DNA from: Bacillota bacterium
GTDB lineage: Bacteria > Bacteroidota > Bacteroidia > Bacteroidales > Bacteroidaceae
Assembly: GCA_023664625.1 (NCBI GenBank)
Contig: JAMPFD010000010.1
Coordinates: forward strand, 1 to 64,000
Direction: 5' to 3'
DNA: 64,000 bases
The notes below the pieces were generated by a model that did not search any database, was not told the origin of the DNA, and saw only the letters and a list, made by a program, of their open reading frames with translations. The stretch's first letter is position 1. The number at the start of each line of letters is the position of its first letter. The translations under genes and the position numbers were made by a program. Shown in pieces: positions 19,022 through 27,351 of this stretch.

Positions 19022-21835
19022 ATGATAGAAATCTCACATGCCAAGGTAAACAACCTCAAGGATATTTCCATCAATATTCCAAGAGACAAGTTCATCGTCA
19101 TTGCCGGAGTGTCCGGTTCCGGCAAGTCATCTCTTGCCTTCGACACACTGTATGCCGAAGGACAACGCCGTTATGTAGAGTCCCTGTCAAGCTATGCACG
19201 GCAATTTCTCGGCAGGATGCCCAAGCCTGAGTGTGACTATATAAAAGGACTGCCACCCGCAATAGCCATAGAGCAGAAGGTCATTTCACGCAATCCACGT
19301 TCCACCGTAGGCACAAACACCGAAATCTATGAGTATATGCGGCTGCTCTTTGCCCGCATAGGCAAGACCTTCTCGCCAATTTCAGGACAGGAAGTGAAGA
19401 AACATTCTGTGGAAGACCTTATAGAATGCATGCTCTCATACCAGAAAGGCACAAAATTCATCATTACCGCCCCACTCCATCTTCCTGAAGGCCGAACCCT
19501 TGAACGCCAACTTGAAATGTCTGTACAGGCAGGCTATGCACGTCTGTATTACAAAGGCGAGATACTCCGAATTGACGACCTTGGTGAAAGACTATCAGAC
19601 ATAAAAGCCGCCGAAGCACATATCCTCATCGACAGAATGAGTGTCAATGACAGCAAAGAAACCATCTCCCGTCTCTACGATTCTGCCGAAACAGCCTTCT
19701 ATGAAGGCAGGGGAATGTGCCGCCTGATATTCATGCCAGCAATGATCGAGCATGAATTCTCTACAAAATTTGAAGCGGACGGCATAACATTTGAAGAGCC
19801 GTCCGCCAATCTCTTCGCCTTCAACTCACCTGTCGGAGCATGCCCTTCCTGCGAGGGCTTCGGCAAAATCATCGGCATTGATGAAAAACTCGTGATACCG
19901 AATCCGTCCCTCTCCGTATATGACGGTTGTGTACAGTGCTGGCACGGAGAAAAAATGAAAGTATGGAAAGAAGAATTCTGCCGTCGTGCCGAGAAAGATA
20001 ACTTTCCTATTTTTGAGCCATATTTCTCACTCTCGAAGCAGCATAAAGACTGGCTATGGCACGGTCTGCCCTCCGAAGACGGAATGGACATCCACGAGAA
20101 AGTTTCCATTGACGAATTTTTCCGTATGCTTAAAGAGAATCAATATAAGATTCAATACCGCGTCATGCTGGCGCGCTACCGTGGCAAGACCGTCTGTCCT
20201 GAATGCGGCGGCACAAGGCTACGGAAAGAAGCCGGATATGTAAAAATCTGCGGAAAGACAATTATGCAACTTATAGAGATGCCTGTCAGCGAGTTGCAGG
20301 AATGGTTCCGCAACATACAGCTCAGCGAACACGAACACAAGATCGTCAAACGACTGTTGACAGAGATAAATTCCAGGCTGCAATTCCTCATGGATGTCGG
20401 CCTGGGCTATCTGACTCTCAACCGTCCGTCCAACACATTGTCAGGAGGAGAGAGCCAGCGTATCAACTTATGCACCAACCTCGGCTCATCCCTGGTCGGC
20501 TCACTCTATATCCTTGACGAACCGTCAATAGGCCTGCATCCACGCGATACAGACAGACTCATCAAGGTTTTACGGCAGCTTCAAGAAATAGGCAACACCG
20601 TCATCGTCGTAGAACACGATGAGGAGATAATGCGTGCAGCAGACTACCTCATAGACATCGGGCCGGATGCCGGCAGGCATGGCGGGGAAGTTGTCTTCGA
20701 AGGAGATATGGCAAAGATAGCAGAACTCAACGGCAAAGACATACATAAGTATTCCGGCAGCCATACAGTAGAGTACCTTACTCATACAGAAACAATCCCA
20801 ACCCCGCCAAGCCGCCGTCAGTGGAACCGTAAAATAACAGTCAAATCCCCAAGGATGAACAACCTAAAAGGCACGGATGTCCATATCCCTCTGAACTGCA
20901 TGACTGTCATAACAGGTGTCTCCGGCTCCGGAAAGTCCTCATTGATCAAAGGAATACTGTACCCTGCCATGAAACGCCATATCGGTGAAGTCTGCGATGC
21001 TCCCGGGGAATATGGCGGACTGGAAGGAGATCTTGATGCGATAAAGCATATTGAGTTCGTAGATCAGAACCCTATCGGCAAGTCTACGCGCTCCAACCCT
21101 GCTACATACGTCAAGGCTTACGATGCTATACGTCAATGGATGGCTGACATGCCGCTATCAAAACAGATGGGGTTCACACCTCAACATTTCTCTTTCAACG
21201 CCGAAGGAGGACGCTGCGAAGAATGCAAGGGAGCAGGAACCATTACTGTTGAGATGCAGTTCATGGCAGATCTCGAACTGGAGTGTGAAGCCTGCCATGG
21301 CAAACGCTTCAAGAACGACATCCTCGAAGTGAGATATAAGGGAAAGAACATCTACGACATCTTGGATATGACAATAAACCAAGCAATAGAATTCTTCTCT
21401 GAAGACACTCTCGCCAAAAATATTGTCAACCGCCTGAAACCATTACAGGACGTAGGCCTCGGCTACATAAAACTCGGCCAGAACTCCTCAACACTGTCAG
21501 GAGGTGAGAACCAGCGTGTCAAACTCGGATACTTTATCGGACAGGAAAAGCAGGAGCCGACACTCTTCATTTTCGATGAACCGACCACCGGCCTTCATTT
21601 CCATGACATCAAACGGTTGCTTGCAGCCTTTGACGCACTCATCAAACGCGGTCATTCCATACTCATAATAGAGCATAACCTCGATGTCATAAAATGTGCA
21701 GATCATATAATAGACCTTGGTCCTGAGGGCGGACATAAAGGCGGGAATATAGTCTGTACAGGAACACCCGAGGAGGTCGCAGGATGCAAAAACAGCCTTA
21801 CCGGCCATTTCCTTGCGGAGAAACTGAATGAATAA
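19022..21835 (+). CDS. uvrA: excinuclease ABC subunit A (UvrA)
   Basis: A 937-residue DNA damage-recognition ATPase of nucleotide excision repair. It has two ABC modules: Walker A GVSGSGKSSLAFDT (about residues 28-41) and GVSGSGKSSLIKG (about 635-647); ABC signatures LSGGESQRINL and LSGGENQRVKLG; and Walker B regions SLYILDEPSIGLHPRD and LFIFDEPTTGLHFHD. Zinc-finger cysteines are visible in the insertion region (CPECGGTRL) and in the C-terminal module (CEECKGAGT ... CEACHGKRF). Length is that of ordinary UvrA. Bacteroidota genomes often carry more than one UvrA, so this may be one paralogue. No other uvr gene is nearby. Confidence 0.96.
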   Translation: MIEISHAKVNNLKDISINIPRDKFIVIAGVSGSGKSSLAFDTLYAEGQRRYVESLSSYARQFLGRMPKPECDYIKGLPPAIAIEQKVISRNPRSTVGTNTEIYEYMRLLFARIGKTFSPISGQEVKKHSVEDLIECMLSYQKGTKFIITAPLHLPEGRTLERQLEMSVQAGYARLYYKGEILRIDDLGERLSDIKAAEAHILIDRMSVNDSKETISRLYDSAETAFYEGRGMCRLIFMPAMIEHEFSTKFEADGITFEEPSANLFAFNSPVGACPSCEGFGKIIGIDEKLVIPNPSLSVYDGCVQCWHGEKMKVWKEEFCRRAEKDNFPIFEPYFSLSKQHKDWLWHGLPSEDGMDIHEKVSIDEFFRMLKENQYKIQYRVMLARYRGKTVCPECGGTRLRKEAGYVKICGKTIMQLIEMPVSELQEWFRNIQLSEHEHKIVKRLLTEINSRLQFLMDVGLGYLTLNRPSNTLSGGESQRINLCTNLGSSLVGSLYILDEPSIGLHPRDTDRLIKVLRQLQEIGNTVIVVEHDEEIMRAADYLIDIGPDAGRHGGEVVFEGDMAKIAELNGKDIHKYSGSHTVEYLTHTETIPTPPSRRQWNRKITVKSPRMNNLKGTDVHIPLNCMTVITGVSGSGKSSLIKGILYPAMKRHIGEVCDAPGEYGGLEGDLDAIKHIEFVDQNPIGKSTRSNPATYVKAYDAIRQWMADMPLSKQMGFTPQHFSFNAEGGRCEECKGAGTITVEMQFMADLELECEACHGKRFKNDILEVRYKGKNIYDILDMTINQAIEFFSEDTLAKNIVNRLKPLQDVGLGYIKLGQNSSTLSGGENQRVKLGYFIGQEKQEPTLFIFDEPTTGLHFHDIKRLLAAFDALIKRGHSILIIEHNLDVIKCADHIIDLGPEGGHKGGNIVCTGTPEEVAGCKNSLTGHFLAEKLNE

Positions 21836-21883
21836 TCATATCTGTCAATGGCTGCCAGCTATCCTACATCATAATTATCATAC

Positions 21884-22264
21884 ATGAAAGAACTCTTTTT
21901 TGTCTTCATCGGAGGCGGCACAGGCTCCGTCATGCGCTTCATTGCATCAATGCTTTGGCAACATATCTCCCTGCATCCCCGATTTGCCGATACAGTCATG
22001 CCTTGGCCTACACTAATTGTCAACATACTTGGATGCTTCCTTATCTCAGTCTTCTATAAATATTCCGGGCAATGGGGACTGACACCGGAGACACGCCTGC
22101 TGCTCACAACCGGACTATGCGGCGGTTTCACAACCTTCTCCGCCCTCTCCTACGAAGGTATGACACTGCTCCGTGAAGGATATTTCGGCACATATTTTCT
22201 TTATATCACCCTCAGCATTGTCCTCGGACTCCTTGCCGCCATACTTCCCTTAGCTTTCAAATAA
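21884..22264 (+). CDS. crcB: fluoride efflux channel CrcB/Fluc
   Basis: A 126-residue inner-membrane protein with four hydrophobic helices, forming a dimeric fluoride exporter. Hallmarks are the N-terminal GGGTGSVMRF, the TLIVNILGCFLIS helix with the channel Asn, and the GGFTTFSALSYE segment with the Phe/Ser/Thr residues of the fluoride pore. The gene starts 48 bp after uvrA and ends before a strong terminator at 22322. No fluoride riboswitch was recognised upstream. Confidence 0.95.
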   Translation: MKELFFVFIGGGTGSVMRFIASMLWQHISLHPRFADTVMPWPTLIVNILGCFLISVFYKYSGQWGLTPETRLLLTTGLCGGFTTFSALSYEGMTLLREGYFGTYFLYITLSIVLGLLAAILPLAFK

Positions 22265-22321
22265 CATCATGCCATAACGACAACGCCATTAGAAACCTTC
22301 ACACCTCCTACCCTATCAGGC

Positions 22322-22376
22322 AGAAAAGCAGAGGCCATCCCGTACACTTTCCGTACAGGATGGCCTCTGCTTTTCT
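22322..22376. terminator. bidirectional rho-independent terminator
   Basis: AGAAAAGCAGAGGCCATCC (22322-22340) pairs with GGATGGCCTCTGCTTTTCT (22358-22376), and an inner CGTAC/GTAC extension closes a short loop. The A and T tracts on both sides suit termination of crcB (plus) and of the minus-strand gene ending at 22394. Confidence 0.92.
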
Positions 22377-22393
22377 TATCAGCGCCACAGAAC

Positions 22394-22933
22394 TCACTTC
22401 CCTTTTATCACCCTAAAACCGAAAGCTCCGTCCTGAAGGCGAATATCTATCGTCCCTCCTGTGCGCACACGGCTATAGTACTTGGAAGTTACAGGCATAT
22501 CCTTAAGACTGCCGTCCTCCAAGCGCACAGACAGATAGTAACTATGCGTCTGGCGGCCGGAACGGCGATAACGCCTGCCGGAACGATACCCCGTATCACG
22601 GGTCGTATGCTTCCTCTCCTCAACCGTCACCGTCTCCTCATGCATAGACTCCTTGGATGCAAGAAAATAGTTTCCGCATAAAAACAGAAAATAAGCCAGA
22701 CATCCCGTCACATACAAATGACACAACAGGTCAAAAGTCCTGTCCTCCCCGACAAGCCAACTCCAGCGTCCACGCATCAAAGGTACAGTCACAACAGCAA
22801 TGACCACGGCAACCAAAACAGGAAGCCACCAATCGACAAGAGTCCTCTCGTAACAGACATAGCCCAAGATACCCAGAACAAGAGCAACGAGCATCACCAT
22901 CACGCGGACCGCATTAAGTATTTTCTTCTTCAT
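22394..22933 (-). CDS. hypothetical membrane protein
   Basis: About 179 residues from MKKKILNAVRVMVM. There are three hydrophobic segments in the first 105 residues (VMLVALVLGILGYVCY; WWLPVLVAVVIAVVTVPL; CHLYVTGCLAYFLFLCGNYF). A hydrophilic C-terminal domain follows, with a Tyr/Arg/Ser-rich stretch (DTGYRSGRRYRRSGRQTHSY) and a beta-rich end (YLSVRLEDGSLKDMPV, GTIDIRLQDGAFGFRVIKG) that may be a small extracytoplasmic or cytoplasmic beta domain. The start is set by a -7 element at 22973-22980, which rules out the longer frame from 22975. No family name is offered. Confidence 0.7.
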   Translation of the reverse strand: MKKKILNAVRVMVMLVALVLGILGYVCYERTLVDWWLPVLVAVVIAVVTVPLMRGRWSWLVGEDRTFDLLCHLYVTGCLAYFLFLCGNYFLASKESMHEETVTVEERKHTTRDTGYRSGRRYRRSGRQTHSYYLSVRLEDGSLKDMPVTSKYYSRVRTGGTIDIRLQDGAFGFRVIKGK

Positions 22934-22972
22934 GATAATATATGTTTGTAAAAAATAATATGAAAAATCGCA

Positions 22973-22980
22973 CAAAGGTA
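22973..22980 (-). promoter_or_regulatory. -7 promoter element (TACCTTTG on the minus strand)
   Basis: CAAAGGTA on the plus strand reads TACCTTTG on the minus strand, matching TAnnTTTG, 40 bp upstream of the start codon at 22933. No clear -33 TTTG is present. It supports the short start of the membrane protein gene. Confidence 0.55.
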
Positions 22981-23117
22981 CAAAAAATATCCCTTACTCT
23001 ACAGAATATATTCCCGTATTTCCTCAACTTTTCCAAGATAACGGCATATTCACCATGATTTTTCCTGATACAGGGAAATAAATCTTCTGCATCATTCAGT
23101 AATTAAAGAAAAAACAT

Positions 23118-23125
23118 TAACTTTG
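23118..23125 (+). promoter_or_regulatory. -7 promoter element TAACTTTG
   Basis: TAACTTTG lies 39 bp before the ATG of the M48 protease gene and matches TAnnTTTG; no convincing -33 element was found. Confidence 0.55.
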
Positions 23126-23164
23126 CACAGCAATTTATAATAAAGACTAAATAAACGAATAACA

Positions 23165-23971
23165 ATGAAGAAAATTGTAATGAAATGCGCCATGGCAGTC
23201 TTCTGCACAGCGCTCGCCACACCGGCAATGGCTCAGTTCAATCTTAAGAAAGCAATCAATGCCGGTACAAAAGTAGCACAGGCTGCCACACTCTCTGATG
23301 AGCAGATGGCCCAGTACGTAAAGGAGTACATTGACTGGATGGACACCCACAACAAAGTCTGCGATGCCAACGACCCATACACACTGCGCCTGAACAAACT
23401 GACAGCAGGTCTGAAAGACGCAGACGGTATTCCCCTCAACTTTAAGGTCTACTGGGTCATCGACGTCAATGCCTTCGCCTGCGCTGACGGAAGCGTACGC
23501 GTATTCTCATCCCTGATGGACATCATGACAGACGAAGAGCTTCTCGGAGTCATCGGACACGAAGTGGGGCATGTCGCACACCGCGACTCAAAAAAGGGAT
23601 TCCGCACCGCACTTCTCACATCTGCACTCAAGGACGGCATCACTTCCAGCAACGGTACAGCCGCCGCCCTCACCGAATCACAGCTCGGTTCCCTCGGCGA
23701 AGCTCTTGTCAACTCCACATACTCCCAGAAGCAGGAAAAGGCTGCTGACGACTACGGCTACGAGTTCCTCAAGAAGGCCGGCAAGAATCCTTGGTCAATG
23801 GCCTACTCGTTCCGCCGCCTGAAGCAGATGCAGGAAGAGGCCGGCGCAACGAAGACCAGCAAGGTCAACCAGCTGTTCTCGTCCCATCCGGACCTTGACA
23901 TGCGTATCAAGCGTATGGAAGAGCGTGCAAAATCAGAAGGCATCGCAGAACCTGAAACAAGCAAGAAATAA
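23165..23971 (+). CDS. M48 family metalloprotease, exported
   Basis: A 268-residue zinc protease with a signal peptide (MKKIVMKCAMAVFCTALATP, then AMAQ). The HEVGHVAHRDSKKG segment at about residues 139-152 holds the HExxH zinc site, and EKAADDYGYEFLKKAG (about 195-210) supplies the third, Glu ligand in the family pattern (ExxAD). The end of the domain has the usual LFSSHPDLDMRIKRMEE motif. There is no membrane segment after the signal peptide, so a periplasmic BepA/LoiP-like envelope quality-control role is plausible (inference). Its promoter lies immediately upstream and a terminator follows at 24050. Confidence 0.92.
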   Translation: MKKIVMKCAMAVFCTALATPAMAQFNLKKAINAGTKVAQAATLSDEQMAQYVKEYIDWMDTHNKVCDANDPYTLRLNKLTAGLKDADGIPLNFKVYWVIDVNAFACADGSVRVFSSLMDIMTDEELLGVIGHEVGHVAHRDSKKGFRTALLTSALKDGITSSNGTAAALTESQLGSLGEALVNSTYSQKQEKAADDYGYEFLKKAGKNPWSMAYSFRRLKQMQEEAGATKTSKVNQLFSSHPDLDMRIKRMEERAKSEGIAEPETSKK

Positions 23972-24049
23972 GGACTTCAGTCCTGCCAGTGGCAACCGGG
24001 GAAAAGAACTTCAACCTGAATACCACTGATAATATTCTTAGATCAGCAT

Positions 24050-24085
24050 AAGCCCTGATGTCATATATGAGACATCAGGGCTTAT
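24050..24085 (+). terminator. rho-independent terminator after the M48 gene
   Basis: AAGCCCTGATGTC (24050-24062) pairs with GACATCAGGGCTT (24071-24083) around an 8-nt loop. It lies 78 bp after the stop codon. Confidence 0.85.
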
Positions 24086-24333
24086 TCATATCCATGCCCT
24101 CAGGCAGGAAAGAGTATTAACAATGCACACTAATTGACCATAGGACATTATCATTCCATTATAAGACATCTTTCGATAAATGGAGTTGAATCGGCTATGT
24201 CGGTGTTTTTCTCAAAAAAAGAACAAGCTGAGAGTTCATAAGATCAGCCTCAATGAAGATTCCAAATGTCCTCCCGCTGAATTTTACGGACAAACTCAAG
24301 CCAATTTACAACAACTGATTACAAACAAAGACG
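24086..24333. other. intergenic, nothing coding seen
   Basis: Between the two convergent terminators. It contains a degenerate copy of the CCTCAGGCA...TATTAACA motif (about 24098-24123) seen three times after hisB. A short open frame (24180-24380) runs into the terminator hairpin of the opposite gene and is not credible. Confidence 0.4.
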
Positions 24334-24376
24334 AGAAGCCGTTTCCTTCGCCTCAACAGGCTTGGAAACGGCTTCT
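24334..24376 (-). terminator. terminator hairpin after the beta-barrel gene
   Basis: AGAAGCCGTTTCC (24334-24346) pairs with GGAAACGGCTTCT (24364-24376). It sits 48 bp past the 3' end of the minus-strand gene ending at 24425. The downstream T richness is moderate (CGTCTTTGTTTG on the minus strand). Confidence 0.75.
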
Positions 24377-24424
24377 ATAAAATTCTATACTATGATACGC
24401 CTCCCGGCGCAATGTGTCAATTCA

Positions 24425-25033
24425 TCAGAAATTAACATAAGCACCGAAGCTGATGCTGTTTGTCAAATTGAGATTGAAGGCATTGGAAGAAATCTTAGCT
24501 TCCTCTCTGCCGTCCTTAACCTTTGTCCATGCTGTGGTATAGGAGAGGTCACCGATATGGGCAACGAGTGTAACTTTCGGAGTCACGTTGTATGCAACAC
24601 CCGGATTGAATCCGATGCGGAAAGCATTGATATTGTCCATATAGTCACTTGTACCGTTAACGTGAGTTGTGCCAAAAGCAAGACCGCCGTCAATGAAAGC
24701 ATAGAACTTTCCGGTCTTCACAACCTTGTAGCGAACATATGGATTGATTTCGAAAGAATTGGTCCTGCCGGAGAAAGACTCATCACCAATACTCATTGCG
24801 AAAGACGGATTATGCTCATAGCCGAGACGTACGGCAACAGCCCAGTCGTCATTAAGGTTATATCCAATCTCAGGAGCAATGGAGAAACTCGTTGATGTGT
24901 TGTCTACTGAAACATTGTCAACTTTCACCGTGGCCTTTTGTGTGTTGAAACCGAGGTTACCACCCACCCAAATCTGTGCATTAGCAGAGAGAGCTGCTAC
25001 AGCCATGACTGCAATCATAAAAATCTTTTTCAT
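24425..25033 (-). CDS. outer-membrane beta-barrel (porin-like) protein
   Basis: A 202-residue protein with signal peptide MKKIFMIAVMAVAALSANAQ. The rest alternates hydrophobic and polar residues with Gly/aromatic girdles typical of an eight-stranded OmpX/OmpW-like barrel (IWVGGNLGFNTQ, FSIAPEIGYNLNDDWAVAVRLGYEHN, FYAFIDGGLAFGTTHVNG, FRIGFNPGVAYNVTPKVTLVAHIG) and ends in an aromatic strand (SFGAYVNF), as expected for BAM-dependent insertion. Function in the outer membrane is not evident. It has its own well-formed promoter (25086-25117) and terminator, so it is monocistronic. Confidence 0.87.
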   Translation of the reverse strand: MKKIFMIAVMAVAALSANAQIWVGGNLGFNTQKATVKVDNVSVDNTSTSFSIAPEIGYNLNDDWAVAVRLGYEHNPSFAMSIGDESFSGRTNSFEINPYVRYKVVKTGKFYAFIDGGLAFGTTHVNGTSDYMDNINAFRIGFNPGVAYNVTPKVTLVAHIGDLSYTTAWTKVKDGREEAKISSNAFNLNLTNSISFGAYVNF

Positions 25034-25085
25034 AACTCAGTAATTTTAAATGTGTTCGTAATTTGGTATTGAATATTGACATGGG

Positions 25086-25117
25086 CAAAGGTATTACTTT
25101 AGGATTACATCCACAAA
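25086..25117 (-). promoter_or_regulatory. Bacteroidota promoter (minus strand) for the beta-barrel gene
   Basis: On the minus strand TTTG (25117-25114) is followed after 20 bp by TACCTTTG (25093-25086), an ideal -33/-7 pair. The leader is about 45-50 nt. Confidence 0.75.
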
Positions 25118-25318
25118 TCTACAGGACATAATTAACCAAACTTAACGGTAATATTCAGGAATTCTTGCAGATCATGAGAAATACACATTATTATATATTA
25201 CATTTCAATAAAAGCACGACGCACAAAAAGCCACTCTTTCCGCCATTCCGGCACACAAGAATTACCACATAACATCCTGTCAATTAATAGATTGTAATTA
25301 CGACACCTTTAGTACATC

Positions 25319-25497
25319 TAAGTAACTGTTGGAAATTAGTTCATACTAAAAACGCAGTTATTTTTTAGGCGGTTAGTGTACGGAACCGAAGGAGCAATGC
25401 GGGCATTGTGACTGAGTGACAAGCACTGACTGACAAAAAAAGAACAAGTTTTAGTGAAAAAACATTATATTATAAAATAATTATCAATAGTTACTTA
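25319..25497 (+). mobile_element. MITE-like element, full copy A (179 bp)
   Basis: Terminal inverted repeats TAAGTAACTGTT / AATAGTTACTTA (11 of 12 match). There are internal palindromes CAATGC-GG-GCATTG and TTAGTG...CACTGA. The sequence is about 97 percent identical, on the opposite strand, to 60974-61151 (five substitutions and one indel counted by eye). No transposase is encoded. The flanks show no convincing target-site duplication. Confidence 0.8.
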
Positions 25498-25533
25498 TTG
25501 GAAATTAGTTTATACTAAAAACATTAGTTACTT
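25498..25533 (+). mobile_element. internally deleted derivative of the MITE-like element
   Basis: Directly abutting copy A, the segment TTGGAAATTAGTTTATACTA then AAAAC matches the element's left end from position 12 on, and is followed by TTAGTTACTT, which matches the right terminal repeat. It looks like a left end joined to a right end with the middle lost. Confidence 0.55.
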
Positions 25534-25568
25534 GACATTACATGCCACCGCTTTTCTGACAATAGTGC

Positions 25569-25649
25569 AAAAGGTAACGATTCACATAACGAAAGGTAAC
25601 CTTTTACCATACAAACCGTTACCTTTTACAATGCAAACCGTTACCTTTG
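25569..25649. repeat. 81-bp dispersed four-block element, copy 2
   Basis: Blocks AAAAGGTAACGATTC, GAAAGGTAACCTTTT, AAACCGTTACCTTTT and AAACCGTTACCTTTG are separated by 7-bp spacers ACATAAC, ACCATAC and ACAATGC. The last two blocks are direct repeats, so this copy is less palindromic than the others but keeps the same 15-7-15-7-15-7-15 layout. Confidence 0.85.
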
Positions 25650-25935
25650 GAAAACAGCAATGTCGTCAATTTAAGAAACACCATTTGTCACAAACCATCT
25701 TGCTCTTCCGCCACTGTATCAAAACACCTGCCTAAAATCATTTCACAGCAGTCGCTCCCATAAGCATCTTACTCATAATCAAGCACAACCACGGCACAGT
25801 TCATCCTGCATGCTCAATAATCATTTCAGAATACATCCATAAGAAATTGGAGCATTTGCCCACAGATGATTATTCCTTAAATATATCAACCACTTATTTT
25901 TTTATATGGCACTTATTAATTAAATGTATTTTTAT

Positions 25936-25966
25936 TTTGTAATGTTAAATAATATACTTACTTTTG
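25936..25966 (+). promoter_or_regulatory. Bacteroidota promoter ahead of the Rhs locus
   Basis: TTTG (25936-25939), 19 bp, then TACTTTTG (25959-25966). It predicts transcription from about 25973 and a 230-nt leader before the ATG at 26206. It is the only good promoter seen before the toxin locus. Confidence 0.65.
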
Positions 25967-26053
25967 CAATCATAAGACAACAATGTTGACCATATCGGCA
26001 ATAAACTATCCCCACGGCATCGGTTGAATTCTATTCTGCCTTTTCTCGCCATG

Positions 26054-26080
26054 GCAGAGTTTAAGTAAACTTAACTCTGC
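26054..26080. promoter_or_regulatory. 27-bp near-palindrome in the leader of the Rhs locus
   Basis: GCAGAGTT ... AACTCTGC with inner AAGT/ACTT arms and one unpaired T. It is placed between the predicted start of transcription and the first gene. It could be an operator or an RNA hairpin; there is no direct evidence for either. Confidence 0.4.
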
Positions 26081-26159
26081 TCATCCGGCTTAACGAAAAC
26101 GTTCCATCACTTTGCAGCCTCATGCCATTTAAACAACCGTTTTCAATGGAAACTTTTTA

Positions 26160-26208
26160 AAGTAACTGTTGGAAATTAGTTTATACTAAAACGCAGTTAT
26201 TTTTTATG
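26160..26208 (+). mobile_element. left-end fragment of the MITE-like element, overlapping a start codon
   Basis: 49 bp match the left end of the element at 25319 and 60974 (AAGTAACTGTTGGAAATTAG through GCAGTTATTTTTTATG) with one indel. Similarity ends exactly at the ATG used by the next gene; in copy B the element itself continues TTTTTTATGCGG. The fragment may thus have supplied the start codon. Confidence 0.65.
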
Positions 26209-27351
26209 ATAAGATTACTTCCAGAGAGACAAATTCTTACTTTACAGATATTTCTGATAATGATGATATGTATGCCCGTTCTGACATGTGAGGCACAGAC
26301 ATGCATAGAGAAGCCGTCCAATCTGTTTCGTGACGGCGACGTAATAATGAAACAGCAGGTTTTATGCAAAGATATTGAAGAAGCAGGTGCAGACGTGATT
26401 TGGAACATAAGGGAAATACCCGTGACAGACAAGGTTTACAGACAAACATATATGTCGCTCTCCGGCTCGGAGACACACATGGCAAGCATTGAAAATGCAA
26501 CAATATATTCTTATGAGTTACGCAATGACACACTGTTTACATGTGGTTTTGAAAACAATACGACAAAAATAAGCTATCACTTACAGGAGCCACATCTTAT
26601 TTTTCCCATGAAATATGGCGATTCCTATTCCGGCTTTTTCCATGGCACAGGGATTTATTGTGACAGAATTGCCCTACGTTCTTTAGGCAGATATGAAGTT
26701 TCGGCAGATGCTTATGGAAAACTTGTCCTGCCCGTAGGAGATACATTGCAGGACGTGATACGCCTGCATACGGAACGTTTCCTTTCATCCGTCCGTTATC
26801 CTGCGGACAGCCTTCCGGCAATCTCTTCCGCTCCGTTCCCGGAAGACAGCATAAGGAAGCATCTTGGGGAAGAGCCGTATATCATGAAAAGCGACATCTA
26901 CAGATGGTATGCAAAGGGATGCAGATACCCTGTCCTTGAATCATTCATAACCACCTTGCCAGGGAATGAAGACAAACAACGCGCTGCATCATTCTACTAT
27001 CCTGTTTCATTACAGCAGCAACTTGCTTATGATGCGGAGAATGACAATACAACATCAGGCAACTCAAATAAAGACAAGACAGCCGTGCCGTCGGACAGAT
27101 TCATGTACAGCGCATGCAGAACAGGAAAGACCTCCGTCAGACTTGAATACACGCTTCCCGGACAATCACAGGTCTGCTACTCAATATACACCACTGACGG
27201 AAAGGCCGTATACAGAAGTGTGCCGTACAGGCAAAACAGCGGCAAGCATCAAGAAGAAATAGATTTGTCTGATTACACAGACGGTATCTACATTCTTGAA
27301 ATACATATAGGAGACGAACGTTATACAGAGAAAATCATACTGAGAAGATGA
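26206..27351 (+). CDS. secreted protein with T9SS-type tail, first gene of the Rhs locus
   Basis: A 381-residue protein. A signal peptide (about residues 1-30, hydrophobic core LQIFLIMMICMPVL, end CEAQ) is followed by a beta-rich body of unknown family. An unstructured Asn/Thr/Ser linker lies at about 280-305 (NDNTTSGNSNKDKTA). The C-terminus is a T9SS sorting-type domain (VRLEYTLPGQSQVCYSIYTT ... DGIYILEIHIGDERYTEKII). Its stop overlaps the next ATG by 4 bp, so it is translationally coupled to the YD-repeat protein and is probably part of the toxin delivery system. It begins on a MITE-derived ATG; if that is not used, an internal ATG in the signal-peptide core (MMICMP) is possible. Function not recognised. 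Confidence 0.75.
   Translation: MIRLLPERQILTLQIFLIMMICMPVLTCEAQTCIEKPSNLFRDGDVIMKQQVLCKDIEEAGADVIWNIREIPVTDKVYRQTYMSLSGSETHMASIENATIYSYELRNDTLFTCGFENNTTKISYHLQEPHLIFPMKYGDSYSGFFHGTGIYCDRIALRSLGRYEVSADAYGKLVLPVGDTLQDVIRLHTERFLSSVRYPADSLPAISSAPFPEDSIRKHLGEEPYIMKSDIYRWYAKGCRYPVLESFITTLPGNEDKQRAASFYYPVSLQQQLAYDAENDNTTSGNSNKDKTAVPSDRFMYSACRTGKTSVRLEYTLPGQSQVCYSIYTTDGKAVYRSVPYRQNSGKHQEEIDLSDYTDGIYILEIHIGDERYTEKIILRR

Larger units (their letters stand above)
25118..25935. other. repeat-rich intergenic region
   Basis: About 800 bp between divergent transcription units. It contains a full MITE-like element (25319-25497), an internally deleted derivative directly after it (25498-25533) and an 81-bp four-block element (25569-25649). 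A 67-codon frame from 25532 is a translation of these repeats. The remaining stretches (25118-25318, 25650-25935) show nothing that I recognise. Confidence 0.6.

Noticed and set aside
24180..24380. 66-codon plus-strand frame
   Set aside because: Runs through the terminator hairpin of the opposite gene; no domain.
25319..25497. IS element with a transposase
   Set aside because: Only 179 bp and no protein-coding frame; called MITE-like instead.
25532..25735. 67-codon plus-strand frame
   Set aside because: Most of it translates the MITE remnant and the 81-bp element; similar apparent peptides arise wherever the repeat occurs.
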